From Coriobacteriia bacterium (GTDB taxonomy: Bacteria; Actinomycetota; Coriobacteriia; Anaerosomatales; PALSA-660), in NCBI GenBank assembly GCA_030652345.1, contig JAUSAU010000068.1:1-46520 (forward strand): a stretch of 46,520 bases of DNA, in the 5' to 3' direction. Of this stretch, positions 1 through 8,903 are shown piece by piece. How positions within the stretch are numbered: position 1 is the first letter of the stretch; each line of letters opens with the position of its first letter. A program made the translations under genes and the position numbers. The notes under the pieces were generated by a model. It did no database searches. It had not been told where the DNA came from and was given only the letters and a program-made list of their open reading frames with translations.

Positions 1-1829
1 CCGAAGGCGTTCGTGAGGAAGACCTCGTCGGCGCTTTCGAGCATCGCTTCGGTGATCGGCTCCACGCGCGCGGGCGCGCCCGCGCGGGCGAGCGCGTTGA
101 GCAGGAACGCGCGGGCGACTCCCGCGACCGCAGGCGGCGCCGGAGGCGTGAGCAGCTCGCCGTCGACCGCGATCCAGATCGTCGACGTGCCTCCGTCGAG
201 CACGAAGCCTTCTTCGTCCACGAGCACGGCGATGTCGCCGCCGAGCGCTCGCGCCTCGCGCTGGGCGTCGTCCCAGTAGGTGCGGTCCGCGGGCTTCGCG
301 GCACCGGCGGGCAGGTGCGGCGGCGCGCCCACGCGGACGACCGCGATGCGCGGCCCCCCGGGGACGTCGAGCGACGAGAGGCGGCGGTCGACACGGGCGC
401 TGACGCCGCCCTCCGGCGTCACCTCGACGGTGAGGCGCAGGCGGCTCGACTCCGGGCCGTCCCACGACCCGGCAGCCTCCGCGACCTCGCGATCAGCAAC
501 GGCCAGCACCGCCTCCCCGCACCCGCCGCTCTCGAGCCGCGCGCGGTGGTACGACCACAGCGGGACGATGCCGCGCACGAGTCGGCACGTCTCCCGGAGC
601 GCGATGGCAGGCACCCCGCCCACCAGCGGCCGCGTCTTGAGCACCGTCTCGGCCCACTCCTCGCCCGGGTCGGACTCGACCGTGATGCCTCCGCCTGTGC
701 CGTACGTGACGCGGTCGCCGTCCACCTCGAGCGTCCGGATGAGCACGGACGAATCGAGCGCGCCCGGGAGCGCCACCACGAGTGCGCCGGTGTACGCCCC
801 CCGGGGCGAACGTTCGAGCTCCCCCGCGATGCGCATCGCGGCGATCTTGGGCGCGCCGGTCACCGATCCGCACGGGAAGGTCGCGCGCAGGATCTCACCG
901 ACGCCGACGCCCGGGCGCAGGCACCCCGACACGACGCTGACGAGCTGATGGCAGTACGGCTGGGTGTCGAGTTCGACGAGCGGGTCAGCGACGATCGAGC
1001 CGGGCTCGCACACGCGTCCGAGATCGTTGCGCTCCAGGTCGACGATCATGACGTGCTCGGCGCGTTCCTTCGCGCTGGCCACGAGTTCCGCCGCCAGCGC
1101 CGCGTCCTGCTCGGGCGAGGCGCCGCGCGGCCGCGTGCCCTTCACCGGCATGATCTCCGCGCGGCCGTCCGCGACCCGCAGGAAGCGCTCCGGGGAGGCC
1201 GAGAGCACCGCACGGTCCTCGTCGAGCACCCACGCCGCTGCCATCGACGCGTCGGCGGCACCCGCGAGCGTCGCGAACGCGCTGCCCGGGCTCGCGTTCA
1301 GCGTCCCGGTGAGGCGCCGCGTGAGGTTGAGAACGTAGACGTCGCCGGCCAGGATCCGCTCGCGCACCTCGTCGACCGCGCCCGTGAACGCCGCGCGTTC
1401 CATATCGGTGACGAGGTCGCGGGCGATCGACTCAGCAGGCGCCACTGCGTCGGGCGGCGCGGGCACCTCGGCACCCGCCCAGTCGCCCCACATCCGCCAG
1501 CCGTCGGGAGCGCGCACGAGTCCGCGACGGTAGGTCGCCCAACGCGCCTCGCCGTCGTACGGGAGCAGCGCGGCGCACAGTACCGGTTCCGCAGTCGAGC
1601 GCATGGCGGCGTCCAGGGCGTCGTCCGCGCTGCCCGTGCCGCACTCCCCCGGGTCCATAGCCACGAGCGTCGTTCCACCGAACCACCCGCGCTCCCCGGA
1701 GGGCGCCAGAACGAGCGGATGGCGCGCAGTGAGCGACTCGAGCCACGCGGCCGGCGCGATGTCCGCCGGCGCCACGACCGCCCCGAGCGGGCCGAGCGGC
1801 CCGAAGGCCGCGCTACTCGGGAAGGACAC
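1..1829 (-). CDS. pabB: Aminodeoxychorismate synthase component I fused to class IV aminotransferase/lyase (PabBC), 3' end cut by window edge
   Basis: The minus-strand frame is open for about 609 codons and has no stop before the window edge. The first two thirds are a chorismate-binding PabB/TrpE domain: NLTRRL, MPVKGTRPRG, DLERNDLGRVC and PCGSVTGAPKIAAM are all present, the last being the chorismate-site signature. The last third is a class IV PLP fold: a Lys in AAKPADRTYW, then LVDEEGFVLDGGTSTIW, and the late FLTNAF motif. Only about 40-50 residues should be missing. The fusion should make 4-amino-4-deoxychorismate and then release p-aminobenzoate for folate. I chose the GTG at 1829 because GGAAGG precedes it; it overlaps the purN stop by 17 bases. 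An in-frame GTG at 1775 is an alternative. The gene is co-transcribed after purN, and purN uses the folate cofactor. The PabA glutaminase is not in the window. Anthranilate synthase is less likely because of the class IV partner. Confidence 0.9.
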   Translation of the reverse strand, partial: MSFPSSAAFGPLGPLGAVVAPADIAPAAWLESLTARHPLVLAPSGERGWFGGTTLVAMDPGECGTGSADDALDAAMRSTAEPVLCAALLPYDGEARWATYRRGLVRAPDGWRMWGDWAGAEVPAPPDAVAPAESIARDLVTDMERAAFTGAVDEVRERILAGDVYVLNLTRRLTGTLNASPGSAFATLAGAADASMAAAWVLDEDRAVLSASPERFLRVADGRAEIMPVKGTRPRGASPEQDAALAAELVASAKERAEHVMIVDLERNDLGRVCEPGSIVADPLVELDTQPYCHQLVSVVSGCLRPGVGVGEILRATFPCGSVTGAPKIAAMRIAGELERSPRGAYTGALVVALPGALDSSVLIRTLEVDGDRVTYGTGGGITVESDPGEEWAETVLKTRPLVGGVPAIALRETCRLVRGIVPLWSYHRARLESGGCGEAVLAVADREVAEAAGSWDGPESSRLRLTVEVTPEGGVSARVDRRLSSLDVPGGPRIAVVRVGAPPHLPAGAAKPADRTYWDDAQREARALGGDIAVLVDEEGFVLDGGTSTIWIAVDGELLTPPAPPAVAGVARAFLLNALARAGAPARVEPITEAMLESADEVFLTNAF

Positions 1830-2427
1830 GGACCTTCCGGCCCTCGATGACGACGCGCCCCTGCGCGACGAGCTGCAGCGCGGCCGGGTAGAGGCGGTGC
1901 TCCACCGCGTGGATGCGCTCCTCGAGCGACTCGATCGTGTCGTCCTCGGCGATGGCCACGGCCTCCTGGGCGACGATCGGTCCTTCGTCGAACACCTCGT
2001 TCGCGAAGTGGACCGTCACGCCGGTGACCTTGACGCCGGAGGCGAACGCGTCGGCGATGCCGTGCGCGCCGGCGAAGGACGGCAGGAGCGCCGGGTGGAT
2101 GTTGAGCACGCGCATCGGGTAGGCGTCGAGCACCTCGGTGCCGAGCAGGCGCATGTAGCCCGCCATCACGACGTAGTCGACCGCGTGCTCGTCAAGCGCC
2201 GCGCGCAGGGCGTGGTTGTAGGCGTCACGGTCCGCGTACGCCGCGGGGTCCACGTGCACGGCGGCCACGCCGGCCGTGCGAGCGCGCTCGAGCCCGAACG
2301 CATCGCCCTTGTTCGAGATGACCACGGCGACGTCGGCGTCGAGCCGGCCCGCGGCGGAGGCGTCGAGGATCGACTGCAGGTTTGTGCCGGATCCCGAGAT
2401 CAGCACGCCGAGCCGGATGCGTCCCAT
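1813..2427 (-). CDS. purN: Phosphoribosylglycinamide formyltransferase
   Basis: This 204-residue protein has the usual length for PurN. It transfers formyl from 10-formyltetrahydrofolate to GAR, the third step of purine synthesis. The N-terminus VLISGSGTNLQSI is the phosphate-binding loop. NIHPALLPSF holds the catalytic Asn and His, and TGVTVHFANEVFDEGPIVAQ carries the third active-site residue, the Asp after VF. The gene lies 12 bases after the purM stop, and its 3' end overlaps the pabBC start, so purM-purN-pabBC is probably one operon. That places the folate-using step beside a folate-making gene. Confidence 0.96.
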   Translation of the reverse strand: MGRIRLGVLISGSGTNLQSILDASAAGRLDADVAVVISNKGDAFGLERARTAGVAAVHVDPAAYADRDAYNHALRAALDEHAVDYVVMAGYMRLLGTEVLDAYPMRVLNIHPALLPSFAGAHGIADAFASGVKVTGVTVHFANEVFDEGPIVAQEAVAIAEDDTIESLEERIHAVEHRLYPAALQLVAQGRVVIEGRKVRVLPE

Positions 2428-2439
2428 CGCGCGCCCGCC

Positions 2440-3498
2440 CTACGCGTAGCGGACGACGCCGGTGCCGGGCACGATCTCGCCGATCTCGAAGACCGTCTCG
2501 CCCGCCTCGCGCAGCGTCACGGCGATGGCCGCCGCCTCGCGCGCGGGCACGACGAGCGCCATGCCGATGCCCATGTTGAACGTGCGCAGCAGCTCGTCGT
2601 CGTCCAGACGCGTCGCGTCGCGCAGGAGGCCGAAGATCTTCGGCTCCTTCCACGAACCGCGGGTGACGAGCGCGTCGACCGTGGGCGGCAGGCAGCGGTT
2701 GAGGTTCTCGGAGATGCCACCGCCGGTGATGTGCGCCATGCCCTTCACGCTCGCACCGGAGCGCAGGAGCGCCAGCAGCGACTCCACGTAGATGCGCGTC
2801 GGCTCGAGCAGCGCGGCGCCGAGTGTGGCGCCGCCGAGGTCCACGCGCGGGAGGTCGAGTTCGTCCTCGTGGCCATCCACGAGCGCGCGGCGGATGAGCG
2901 AGAAACCGTTGGAGTGCGCGCCGCTCGAGCCAAGGCCGAGGATCGTGTCGCCCGGCTCGATCGTGGTGATGTCGATCATCTTCGGACGGTCCACCACGCC
3001 GACGCAGAAGCCGGAGAGGTCGTAGTCGTCATCGTCCATGACGCCGGGATGCTCGGCCATCTCGCCGCCGACGAGCGCACAGCCGGCCTGGCGGCAGCCT
3101 TCGGCGATGCCCTCGACGATGGCGGCGACCTTGGCGGACTCCACCTTGCCGATCGCGACGTAGTCGAGGAAGAAGAGCGGCTCGGCGCCTGTCACGAGGA
3201 TGTCGTTGACGCACATCGCGACCAGGTCGATGCCGACGGTGTCGTGCTTCCCGAGCAGCTGCGCGAGCTTGAGCTTCGTGCCCACGCCGTCGGTGCCCGA
3301 GACCATCACCGGGTCGGCCATGTCCTTGAACGCGGAGGCGGAGAACAGGCCGCCGAAGCCGCCGATATCGCCGATGACCTCGGGGCGGTAGGTGGAGCGC
3401 ACGGAGGTGCGGATCGCCTCGACGGCGCGCGCGCCCTCGTCGATGTCGACACCGGTGTCGCGGTACGAGATCGGGCGCTCGTCGTCGCGGTCGGGCAT
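2440..3498 (-). CDS. purM: Phosphoribosylformylglycinamidine cyclo-ligase
   Basis: The product is 352 residues, AIR synthetase of the PurM/PurL ATP-binding superfamily. It closes the imidazole ring to give AIR. Visible family motifs are the N-terminal YRDTGVDIDEG, MVSGTDGVGTKLKLA, AMCVNDILVTGAEPLFFLDY, LVGGEMAEHPG, GLGSSGAHSNGFSLIR and AHITGGGISENLNRCLP. The frame is open further upstream, but the ATG at 3498 has GAGGAG about eight bases ahead and gives the normal N-terminus (MPDRDDERPISYRDTG). It is the first gene of the purM-purN-pabBC block. Confidence 0.96.
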   Translation of the reverse strand: MPDRDDERPISYRDTGVDIDEGARAVEAIRTSVRSTYRPEVIGDIGGFGGLFSASAFKDMADPVMVSGTDGVGTKLKLAQLLGKHDTVGIDLVAMCVNDILVTGAEPLFFLDYVAIGKVESAKVAAIVEGIAEGCRQAGCALVGGEMAEHPGVMDDDDYDLSGFCVGVVDRPKMIDITTIEPGDTILGLGSSGAHSNGFSLIRRALVDGHEDELDLPRVDLGGATLGAALLEPTRIYVESLLALLRSGASVKGMAHITGGGISENLNRCLPPTVDALVTRGSWKEPKIFGLLRDATRLDDDELLRTFNMGIGMALVVPAREAAAIAVTLREAGETVFEIGEIVPGTGVVRYA

Positions 3499-3541
3499 GT
3501 GCGGGGCTCCTCGGGTCGCGCGGCGGAGGTCTTCTCGTGGA

Positions 3542-3547
3542 CATTGT
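3542..3547 (-). promoter_or_regulatory. Candidate -10 element (GACAAT) of the purM block
   Basis: GACAAT lies 43 bases upstream of the purM ATG. The same arrangement, a -10-like hexamer about 40-45 bases before the start with no recognisable -35, is seen before purF, purL and the GCS2-type ligase gene. A rival promoter, TGGATT-N17-TATAAA at 3685..3657, lies farther upstream, beyond a hairpin. Confidence 0.4.
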
Positions 3548-3573
3548 CGCATAGCGCAGGTGCCCGGGCAGGC

Positions 3574-3610
3574 GGAAGGCCCCGCCGGCGTGTCTGCCGC
3601 GGAGCCTTCC
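3574..3610 (-). terminator. 12-bp hairpin between the subtilase stop and purM
   Basis: Arms 3574-3585 and 3599-3610 pair over 12 positions with a 13-base loop. On the minus-strand transcript all 12 pair, counting one G-U wobble. On the plus strand that position becomes a C-A mismatch, so the structure suits minus-strand RNA. It sits 92 bases past the subtilase stop and just upstream of the candidate purM -10, so a terminator for the subtilase gene is the simplest reading. There is no U tract, so an attenuator of the upstream TATAAA promoter remains possible. Confidence 0.45.
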
Positions 3611-3656
3611 GTCCACTCGATCCAAGGAAGCCTGGGAGTGGCCTCCTCTTGGGGTC

Positions 3657-3685
3657 TTTATACTCCTTTAGGTTGCGTTAATCCA
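3657..3685 (-). promoter_or_regulatory. Alternative upstream promoter for purM (TGGATT-N17-TATAAA)
   Basis: The -35-like TGGATT (3685..3680) and -10-like TATAAA (3662..3657) are separated by exactly 17 bases. If used, this promoter gives a leader of about 150 bases that contains the 3574-3610 hairpin. It begins about 17 bases after the subtilase stop. Confidence 0.35.
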
Positions 3686-3701
3686 CCTCAGGCCCGGGAG
3701 T

Positions 3702-6700
3702 CTACCGCCACCGCAGCAGCAGCTGGTTCGAGGATGCGCCCGCGTAGCCCATGTACGAACCCACGATGACGCGGAACCGCTTGGTGCCCGGTATCGAGCT
3801 GTAGACCCAGAAGCCGATCGTGCCTCGGGAGTTCAGTCCGACATAACGGAACGCCACCCAGCGGCGCCCGTTCCAACGCTGGACCGTCGCCCTGCGGTTG
3901 GCGGCTGCCGCGCCCGGCTGGACGGCTATGGTGACCCAGACCGCATGGCGGCGCCTCACGGAACTGCCGCGAGGTGCGGTCAGCTTCACCGAGAAGGCCA
4001 TCGTGTAGTTCTCGATGTTGGACTCGGAGCTCCAGCCGTTGACGTCTTGCAGACGGACCGCCTTGAACGCGCCCGGCTGCCTCGCACCGACGCGGCCGCG
4101 AAGATAGCCGTAGCGGTCGGTCGTCCCGACCGTATAGGTGATCCACTCGCTCGACCCCACCGGCTGGAACATGATCGCGACACGGGCGCCGCCATCCGGC
4201 AGTGTCGGCAGGAAGAACTGCGGCATCACGGTCGGCTGGAGATACGGCGAGAGGACCGACTTGGCCGTGAAGGGGACGGACCCGCCGTACGGGATCGTCG
4301 TCCCGGCCACGTCGAGTGTGATCGCCGTCCGGCCGCGCTCCTTGACCGCCTTGGTGTGGAACGACCACGTCGCGCCTTCGAACGGCGTACCGTCGGCGGC
4401 CAGGATGTCCGGGGTCAGGTTGACCGTGTAGGTCGTGTCGGCAGTCAGCGTCACGGTGATCTCGGCCGTGGCGTGCGCTGCGTCGTAGGTGATCGGAGCG
4501 GTCACCGTCGTGGTATCCGACACGAGGTAGAAGCTCTGCCCGCTCAGTGTGGTCGGGTCGAGCAGCTTCGAGAACGTCGCGGAGACGACCGTCGATGTCG
4601 GGACGCGCACCGCGCCGTCCGCCGGGGAGAAGCTCTCGAGGTAGAACGGGTAGCGCAGGGTGATCGGGATCTGCAGCGCGCTGCCGGCTCCCGCGGGGCC
4701 GCAGGCCAGGATGCCCTGCCATTCGCCGTCGCGGTCGGCGAGCGCCGTGCGGTCCTTGCTAAACTGCGCGTTGAGCGTGAACGTCTCGTTGGCGGCGACG
4801 GCGCCGGCCGGGACACCCGACAGGGTGATGTCGTTGCCCTGCGGCACGGCGACGCGGGCCATGAACGTGTCGGTGCCACCTGTGACGCTGTAACCGTAGA
4901 CGCGGATGCGGTAGTCGCCGTCAGAGGGCAGGGTCACCTTGATGTACTCGTTGCCACTGCCGCTCTCCGACCCCGCAAGGGTGACCCACCGCGAGCCGTT
5001 CCAGCGCTCCAGGTACAGGTCGATGTCGGAGCTCTCGTTCGCCGTCGAAGCCTCGATGTAGCTCGCGTGGCTCACGGTGAACTCGTGCGTCCAGTTCGCG
5101 TCCTGATCGACGCTGCCGGCGGCCTCGTAGATACGGGACATGCCGAACGCCTCCGCCTCGAAGCCCTCGAGCGGGATCGAGGAACTCAACCCGAAGTCGA
5201 CGGACTGGTCGGTCAGCGTGTTCTCCAAGTGGGCCGCGACGGGATCGACGTTCAGAACGCCGGTCTCGCCGTAGAAGGGCAGGCCGACTCCCGCGCCTTC
5301 ATAGACCACGTTGTGGAGCATGATCTCGTTGAGCCCGTTGGTGAGCGACCCGGTGACCCAGTCCTCGGAGCGGCCGGTGGCCGTGTTGAACGACCAGAAA
5401 CCGCCGCCGTACATCGTCGAGTAGTTCGTGTTGGGCGATCCGCCCTTGAAGCCCAGGTCGTACGGACCGAAGAAGCCCGGCTCGTCGAACGCCGCCTCCA
5501 CCGGCCCGTAGAGCAGGGTATCGATGTCGCTGGTCCGGCCCTTCCAGACCGTGTGGGTCAGCCAGGTGGCGCCGGCGCCGAGCGACTGGGAATCGGGGAC
5601 GTCAGTGGCGAAGAAGCGCCAGTCGCCGGCCTCCGGACGCCATGCCATATCCGTGTAGCCGAAGACGCGTCCGTTATCCATGAGCTGCTCGTACTGCTGC
5701 GGGCCACCGAAGGTCAGGTCCGTGCCCGTGCCCGCGACGGTCGTGATGACCGGGACCACGGTCGAGGTGCCGTCGGCGGTGACGAGGAACTGGCCCTCGT
5801 AGACACCGAGGTCGGCGTCTGACGGGACCGACGCGTAGACCGGCACGTCACGCGACGCGCCTGCGGCGAGACGGAAGTGGTTGGCGGGCGTGGCGAGTAG
5901 CGGCATGTCGCCGCGACTCCAGAACGACAGCTCGATCGTCACGTCGACGGCCGAGTCGCGCATCTGCTGCGCCAGACCGAGGAAGATGCCGTCGTGGCTG
6001 CGCTCGAGCGGCTTCTGCACGCGGTTCTCGAGCGAGGTGCCGATCGCGTTCGCGTACGTGAAACGCATGTACTCGTTCGCGTCGATCTCGCCGGTGTTCA
6101 CGAAGCCGTTGCCGTTGGTGTCCGTCCAGAGCGTCCCGTTCTCGTTGCGATCGGTCCAGTCGTACGTGATCATGCGGACCCGGTTCTCCGGGATGCTGTC
6201 GAAGTCGGGGTCGAGCTGGGCCATCGGGAAGACCGCGCGCGCCACGACCAGGTCGGTTCCGGCGGGGATCATGTCGGTGATCTCGATGATGTAGTCCGGA
6301 CGGGCCGCGTCGTACGGGCTCATCGCTGTCGTGGTGAGGTGCGCAGAGAACGTCTCGGTGCCCTTGCGCTGCAGCCAGCTGTCCGTGATCGTGACCTCCA
6401 CTGAGCCGGAGCCCGGGTTCTGGACCGTCAGGACCGCCGAGTCGCTCTCGCCGGGGTGCATGATCTGCGCGAACGCGGGAGCCTTGTCGCCGCGGAAGGC
6501 GCCCGGATACCATGACTCGGGCGTGACCTTGATGCCGCCGTCGGACATACCGGCGGCCAGACGCGTCGAACGGTCAGCGTTGACCGATCCGGAGCCCTGG
6601 ACGAGCGTGTCGTAGTTGAGGTCCGTTGCGCCGTTGGCCATCAGGGCGCGCGCCTCGGTGTACGTCGGCCAGCGGCCGTTCGCACCCTTGAACGCCTGGT

Positions 6701-8717
6701 AGATGAGCGTCATGTTGCCGGCCGCGACCGGGCAGCTGCGGCTCGTGCCGCCCCAGATCTCCCACGCGGTCCAGCCGTCACCGTTGGCGAGTGAGAGGAC
6801 CTTGGCGCCGGACGCGTACGCACCGTCGGCGACGATCGTCGGACCGCTGTGGCCCATCGCGGATGGACCGCGGTTGGAGAACGGGATGACGTCGCCGTAC
6901 GTGACCTGCGCGAGTGTGTCGATCGAGTCCCAACCGCCTCCGGAACCGAACTGCGTCGAGGCGCCGACACCGATGCCGGTCGATGGGCTCGGTGGGGCGT
7001 TGGTCCCGTAGCCCGGACCGCCGTTGCCGGTCGAGAAGAGGAACGACGTGTTCGGTGCGTAGAACTCGTTGAGCAATGCCACGTAGCGCGACGGGAAGTC
7101 CCACTCGTCATTGTCGGTCGAGGACTCGCCGTACGAGTTCGACATGACCTGGATCTCGTCGCCGCTGTCAGCCACGCCGTCGAGCCCGAAGGAGACGAAG
7201 TCGTAGGCCATGAGCGTCGACATACTGTAGTTCATATAGACGTCAGAGATCGCCACGAGCTCTGCGTCTTTGCCGGCTCCTTGGACCATGCCGCCGGTCG
7301 TCCACGTGTTGTCGCCCTTGTAGGCGGGGTACTCGCCGAAGATCGAGGGACCGTCGATCTTGCCCTGGGCTGCGACGTTGGAGCCGCAGAGGGTGCCGTG
7401 GTCGGAGTCCAGGTCGTAAGCGCCCATCATGCACACCATGTCACCGTTGGCCGGTGCGGGCTTCGAGGCGAGACTCGAGAACTCCTCGACCGCGAACGGC
7501 GGATGGTTCGCGCCGTCGGAGATCCAGTACAGCATGCCACCGGAGAGGTCGGCGTAGCCGTCCGTGCCGTAGGAGTCGGTGGACGCATCCCAGAAGTCCA
7601 GTGTGGAGACCGGATCGGACTTCGTCAGCTTCTTGTCATCGGTGAAGTCGAGGCTGAAGTCGAGGTCGACATAGACCGTGTCGTAGACGCCGGCGACGTT
7701 CTCGTCGACCGCGATGAGCGCGGGATAGCTGCCGTGGTAGTAGTAGGTCGCGAGATTCTCATCCCACAGGCGGCCGATGTGGTAGACACCCGACTTCGAG
7801 GTGGCGGGCAGGGTGTAGGTGGAGCCCTGCCACGTCGACGCGTCGACGGTGATCGTGTCCGCTGTCGACGTGAACCAGCTGTCGCCGTCCTTGACCATCG
7901 TCGTGTCGTAGGTCGCGTCCAGCGCGTACAGGTACGTGGAGAACGGGTCGAACGCGAGCGGCCAGCCGTCGTACGGCGACCCTGCGTCGTCGGTGTACGC
8001 CTGCGTACCTTCGAGATCCGGGTGACCGAAGTCCAGCCCGTCGTCAGCGACGGCGACCTTGACGCCGGAACCCGTGAAGCCGTTTGCCCACGCGGCGGCC
8101 GAATCATGACCCGGTCCGACGTCGTACCAGGCGTTGGGCTGGCCGGAGCCCTTTGCGGGCGCCTTCGGAGCGGCGGCCTCGGTCGAGCCCGTCTTGGTGC
8201 GCGTGCCGGCCTTGACCGCCGCGGCGAGGGCGCGGCGCTGCTTCAGGTTGCCCTTGAGGACCTCGGCCTTCGTGCGCTTCTTGACGTCGGGAGGCGTCGG
8301 CGGCGTGCGGCGTCCGTTGTCCGCGACGTACGTGACGCCCTTCGCGGTCGCCAGCTTCGTGAGCCGGTCGGCGCGTACCTTTCCCACCCAGTAGTCGCTC
8401 TTCGTGTCGCCCTTGAGCGCGAGCCGGAGTGCGTACTGCAGATTCGCAGGTTTGGCGCTCCCCCGCTGCTGCTGCACGAGCACATCGAGGAGTTTCGCCC
8501 CGCCACCACTGGCTGCGGTACGCAGCCCCTTGGCGAGCGTCTTGGACAGCGCCGTATCGGACGCCGAGACGATGGATCCCTTCGCGGCCAGCGCGACAGG
8601 TGCGTCGTTGCGCGGCTGCGCAGCGGCACCGAACGCCAGCGGTGCGAGAGAAACGACGAGCGCCATCATGATGACGGCGCTCAGGATCCGCTTCCATGGG
8701 TAGGTTACGCGCGACAT
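3702..8717 (-). CDS. Large secreted subtilisin-like (S8) serine protease with PPC, Ig-like and C-terminal surface modules
   Basis: The product has 1671 residues. A Sec signal (residues 1-33, MSRVTYPWKR then a hydrophobic core) leads into the protease. The catalytic residues read as D225 (VAVADDGLD), H440 (SDHGTLCGS) and S659 (GGTSRSCPVAAG), with oxyanion Asn565 (FSTGNGGPG). D225 and H440 are 215 residues apart, far more than in subtilisin, so a large insert splits the domain. An EF-hand-like loop DTNGNGFVNTGE is at 866-877, a pre-peptidase C-terminal (PPC) domain at about 1205-1290 and a Big_5 Ig-like domain at about 1362-1455. Two tandem beta modules follow from about 1465 to the end; the last is shared with three other secreted proteins here. 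AAGGGGG before the ATG at 8717 decides the start. Substrate unknown. No LPXTG or SLH motif is seen. Confidence 0.9.
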   Translation of the reverse strand: MSRVTYPWKRILSAVIMMALVVSLAPLAFGAAAQPRNDAPVALAAKGSIVSASDTALSKTLAKGLRTAASGGGAKLLDVLVQQQRGSAKPANLQYALRLALKGDTKSDYWVGKVRADRLTKLATAKGVTYVADNGRRTPPTPPDVKKRTKAEVLKGNLKQRRALAAAVKAGTRTKTGSTEAAAPKAPAKGSGQPNAWYDVGPGHDSAAAWANGFTGSGVKVAVADDGLDFGHPDLEGTQAYTDDAGSPYDGWPLAFDPFSTYLYALDATYDTTMVKDGDSWFTSTADTITVDASTWQGSTYTLPATSKSGVYHIGRLWDENLATYYYHGSYPALIAVDENVAGVYDTVYVDLDFSLDFTDDKKLTKSDPVSTLDFWDASTDSYGTDGYADLSGGMLYWISDGANHPPFAVEEFSSLASKPAPANGDMVCMMGAYDLDSDHGTLCGSNVAAQGKIDGPSIFGEYPAYKGDNTWTTGGMVQGAGKDAELVAISDVYMNYSMSTLMAYDFVSFGLDGVADSGDEIQVMSNSYGESSTDNDEWDFPSRYVALLNEFYAPNTSFLFSTGNGGPGYGTNAPPSPSTGIGVGASTQFGSGGGWDSIDTLAQVTYGDVIPFSNRGPSAMGHSGPTIVADGAYASGAKVLSLANGDGWTAWEIWGGTSRSCPVAAGNMTLIYQAFKGANGRWPTYTEARALMANGATDLNYDTLVQGSGSVNADRSTRLAAGMSDGGIKVTPESWYPGAFRGDKAPAFAQIMHPGESDSAVLTVQNPGSGSVEVTITDSWLQRKGTETFSAHLTTTAMSPYDAARPDYIIEITDMIPAGTDLVVARAVFPMAQLDPDFDSIPENRVRMITYDWTDRNENGTLWTDTNGNGFVNTGEIDANEYMRFTYANAIGTSLENRVQKPLERSHDGIFLGLAQQMRDSAVDVTIELSFWSRGDMPLLATPANHFRLAAGASRDVPVYASVPSDADLGVYEGQFLVTADGTSTVVPVITTVAGTGTDLTFGGPQQYEQLMDNGRVFGYTDMAWRPEAGDWRFFATDVPDSQSLGAGATWLTHTVWKGRTSDIDTLLYGPVEAAFDEPGFFGPYDLGFKGGSPNTNYSTMYGGGFWSFNTATGRSEDWVTGSLTNGLNEIMLHNVVYEGAGVGLPFYGETGVLNVDPVAAHLENTLTDQSVDFGLSSSIPLEGFEAEAFGMSRIYEAAGSVDQDANWTHEFTVSHASYIEASTANESSDIDLYLERWNGSRWVTLAGSESGSGNEYIKVTLPSDGDYRIRVYGYSVTGGTDTFMARVAVPQGNDITLSGVPAGAVAANETFTLNAQFSKDRTALADRDGEWQGILACGPAGAGSALQIPITLRYPFYLESFSPADGAVRVPTSTVVSATFSKLLDPTTLSGQSFYLVSDTTTVTAPITYDAAHATAEITVTLTADTTYTVNLTPDILAADGTPFEGATWSFHTKAVKERGRTAITLDVAGTTIPYGGSVPFTAKSVLSPYLQPTVMPQFFLPTLPDGGARVAIMFQPVGSSEWITYTVGTTDRYGYLRGRVGARQPGAFKAVRLQDVNGWSSESNIENYTMAFSVKLTAPRGSSVRRRHAVWVTIAVQPGAAAANRRATVQRWNGRRWVAFRYVGLNSRGTIGFWVYSSIPGTKRFRVIVGSYMGYAGASSNQLLLRWR

Positions 8718-8854
8718 TGCGAGCCCCCTTACAAGTATGGAACACCCTTCCCGGGGCGCCGCGCGCAAGAAGCCAGCCCGGAGCGCGCAGCACCAAGTGG
8801 AGTGAACATACCCGTTAGAGGGTGCGATGTGCTAGTGGACGAATCGCGTCAAAC

Positions 8855-8889
8855 CGGTGCCAGGGCGCGGATGTCGGTAGACGGCACCG
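8855..8889 (-). terminator. Hairpin after the phosphatidylserine decarboxylase gene
   Basis: A perfect 7-bp stem (8855-8861 with 8883-8889) has a 21-base loop and is followed on the minus strand by GTTTGAC. It lies 15 bases past the psd stop in the 186-base gap before the subtilase gene, so it may end the ligase-psd transcript. The T run is too short for a confident terminator. The rest of the gap holds a TTGACG without a good -10 at standard spacing. Confidence 0.35.
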
Positions 8890-8903
8890 CGCACCCGGGG
8901 GGA

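Noticed and set aside
1603..3681. A 692-codon plus-strand open frame over purN and purM
   Set aside because: It is antisense to two unmistakable purine genes and has no protein-like motifs.
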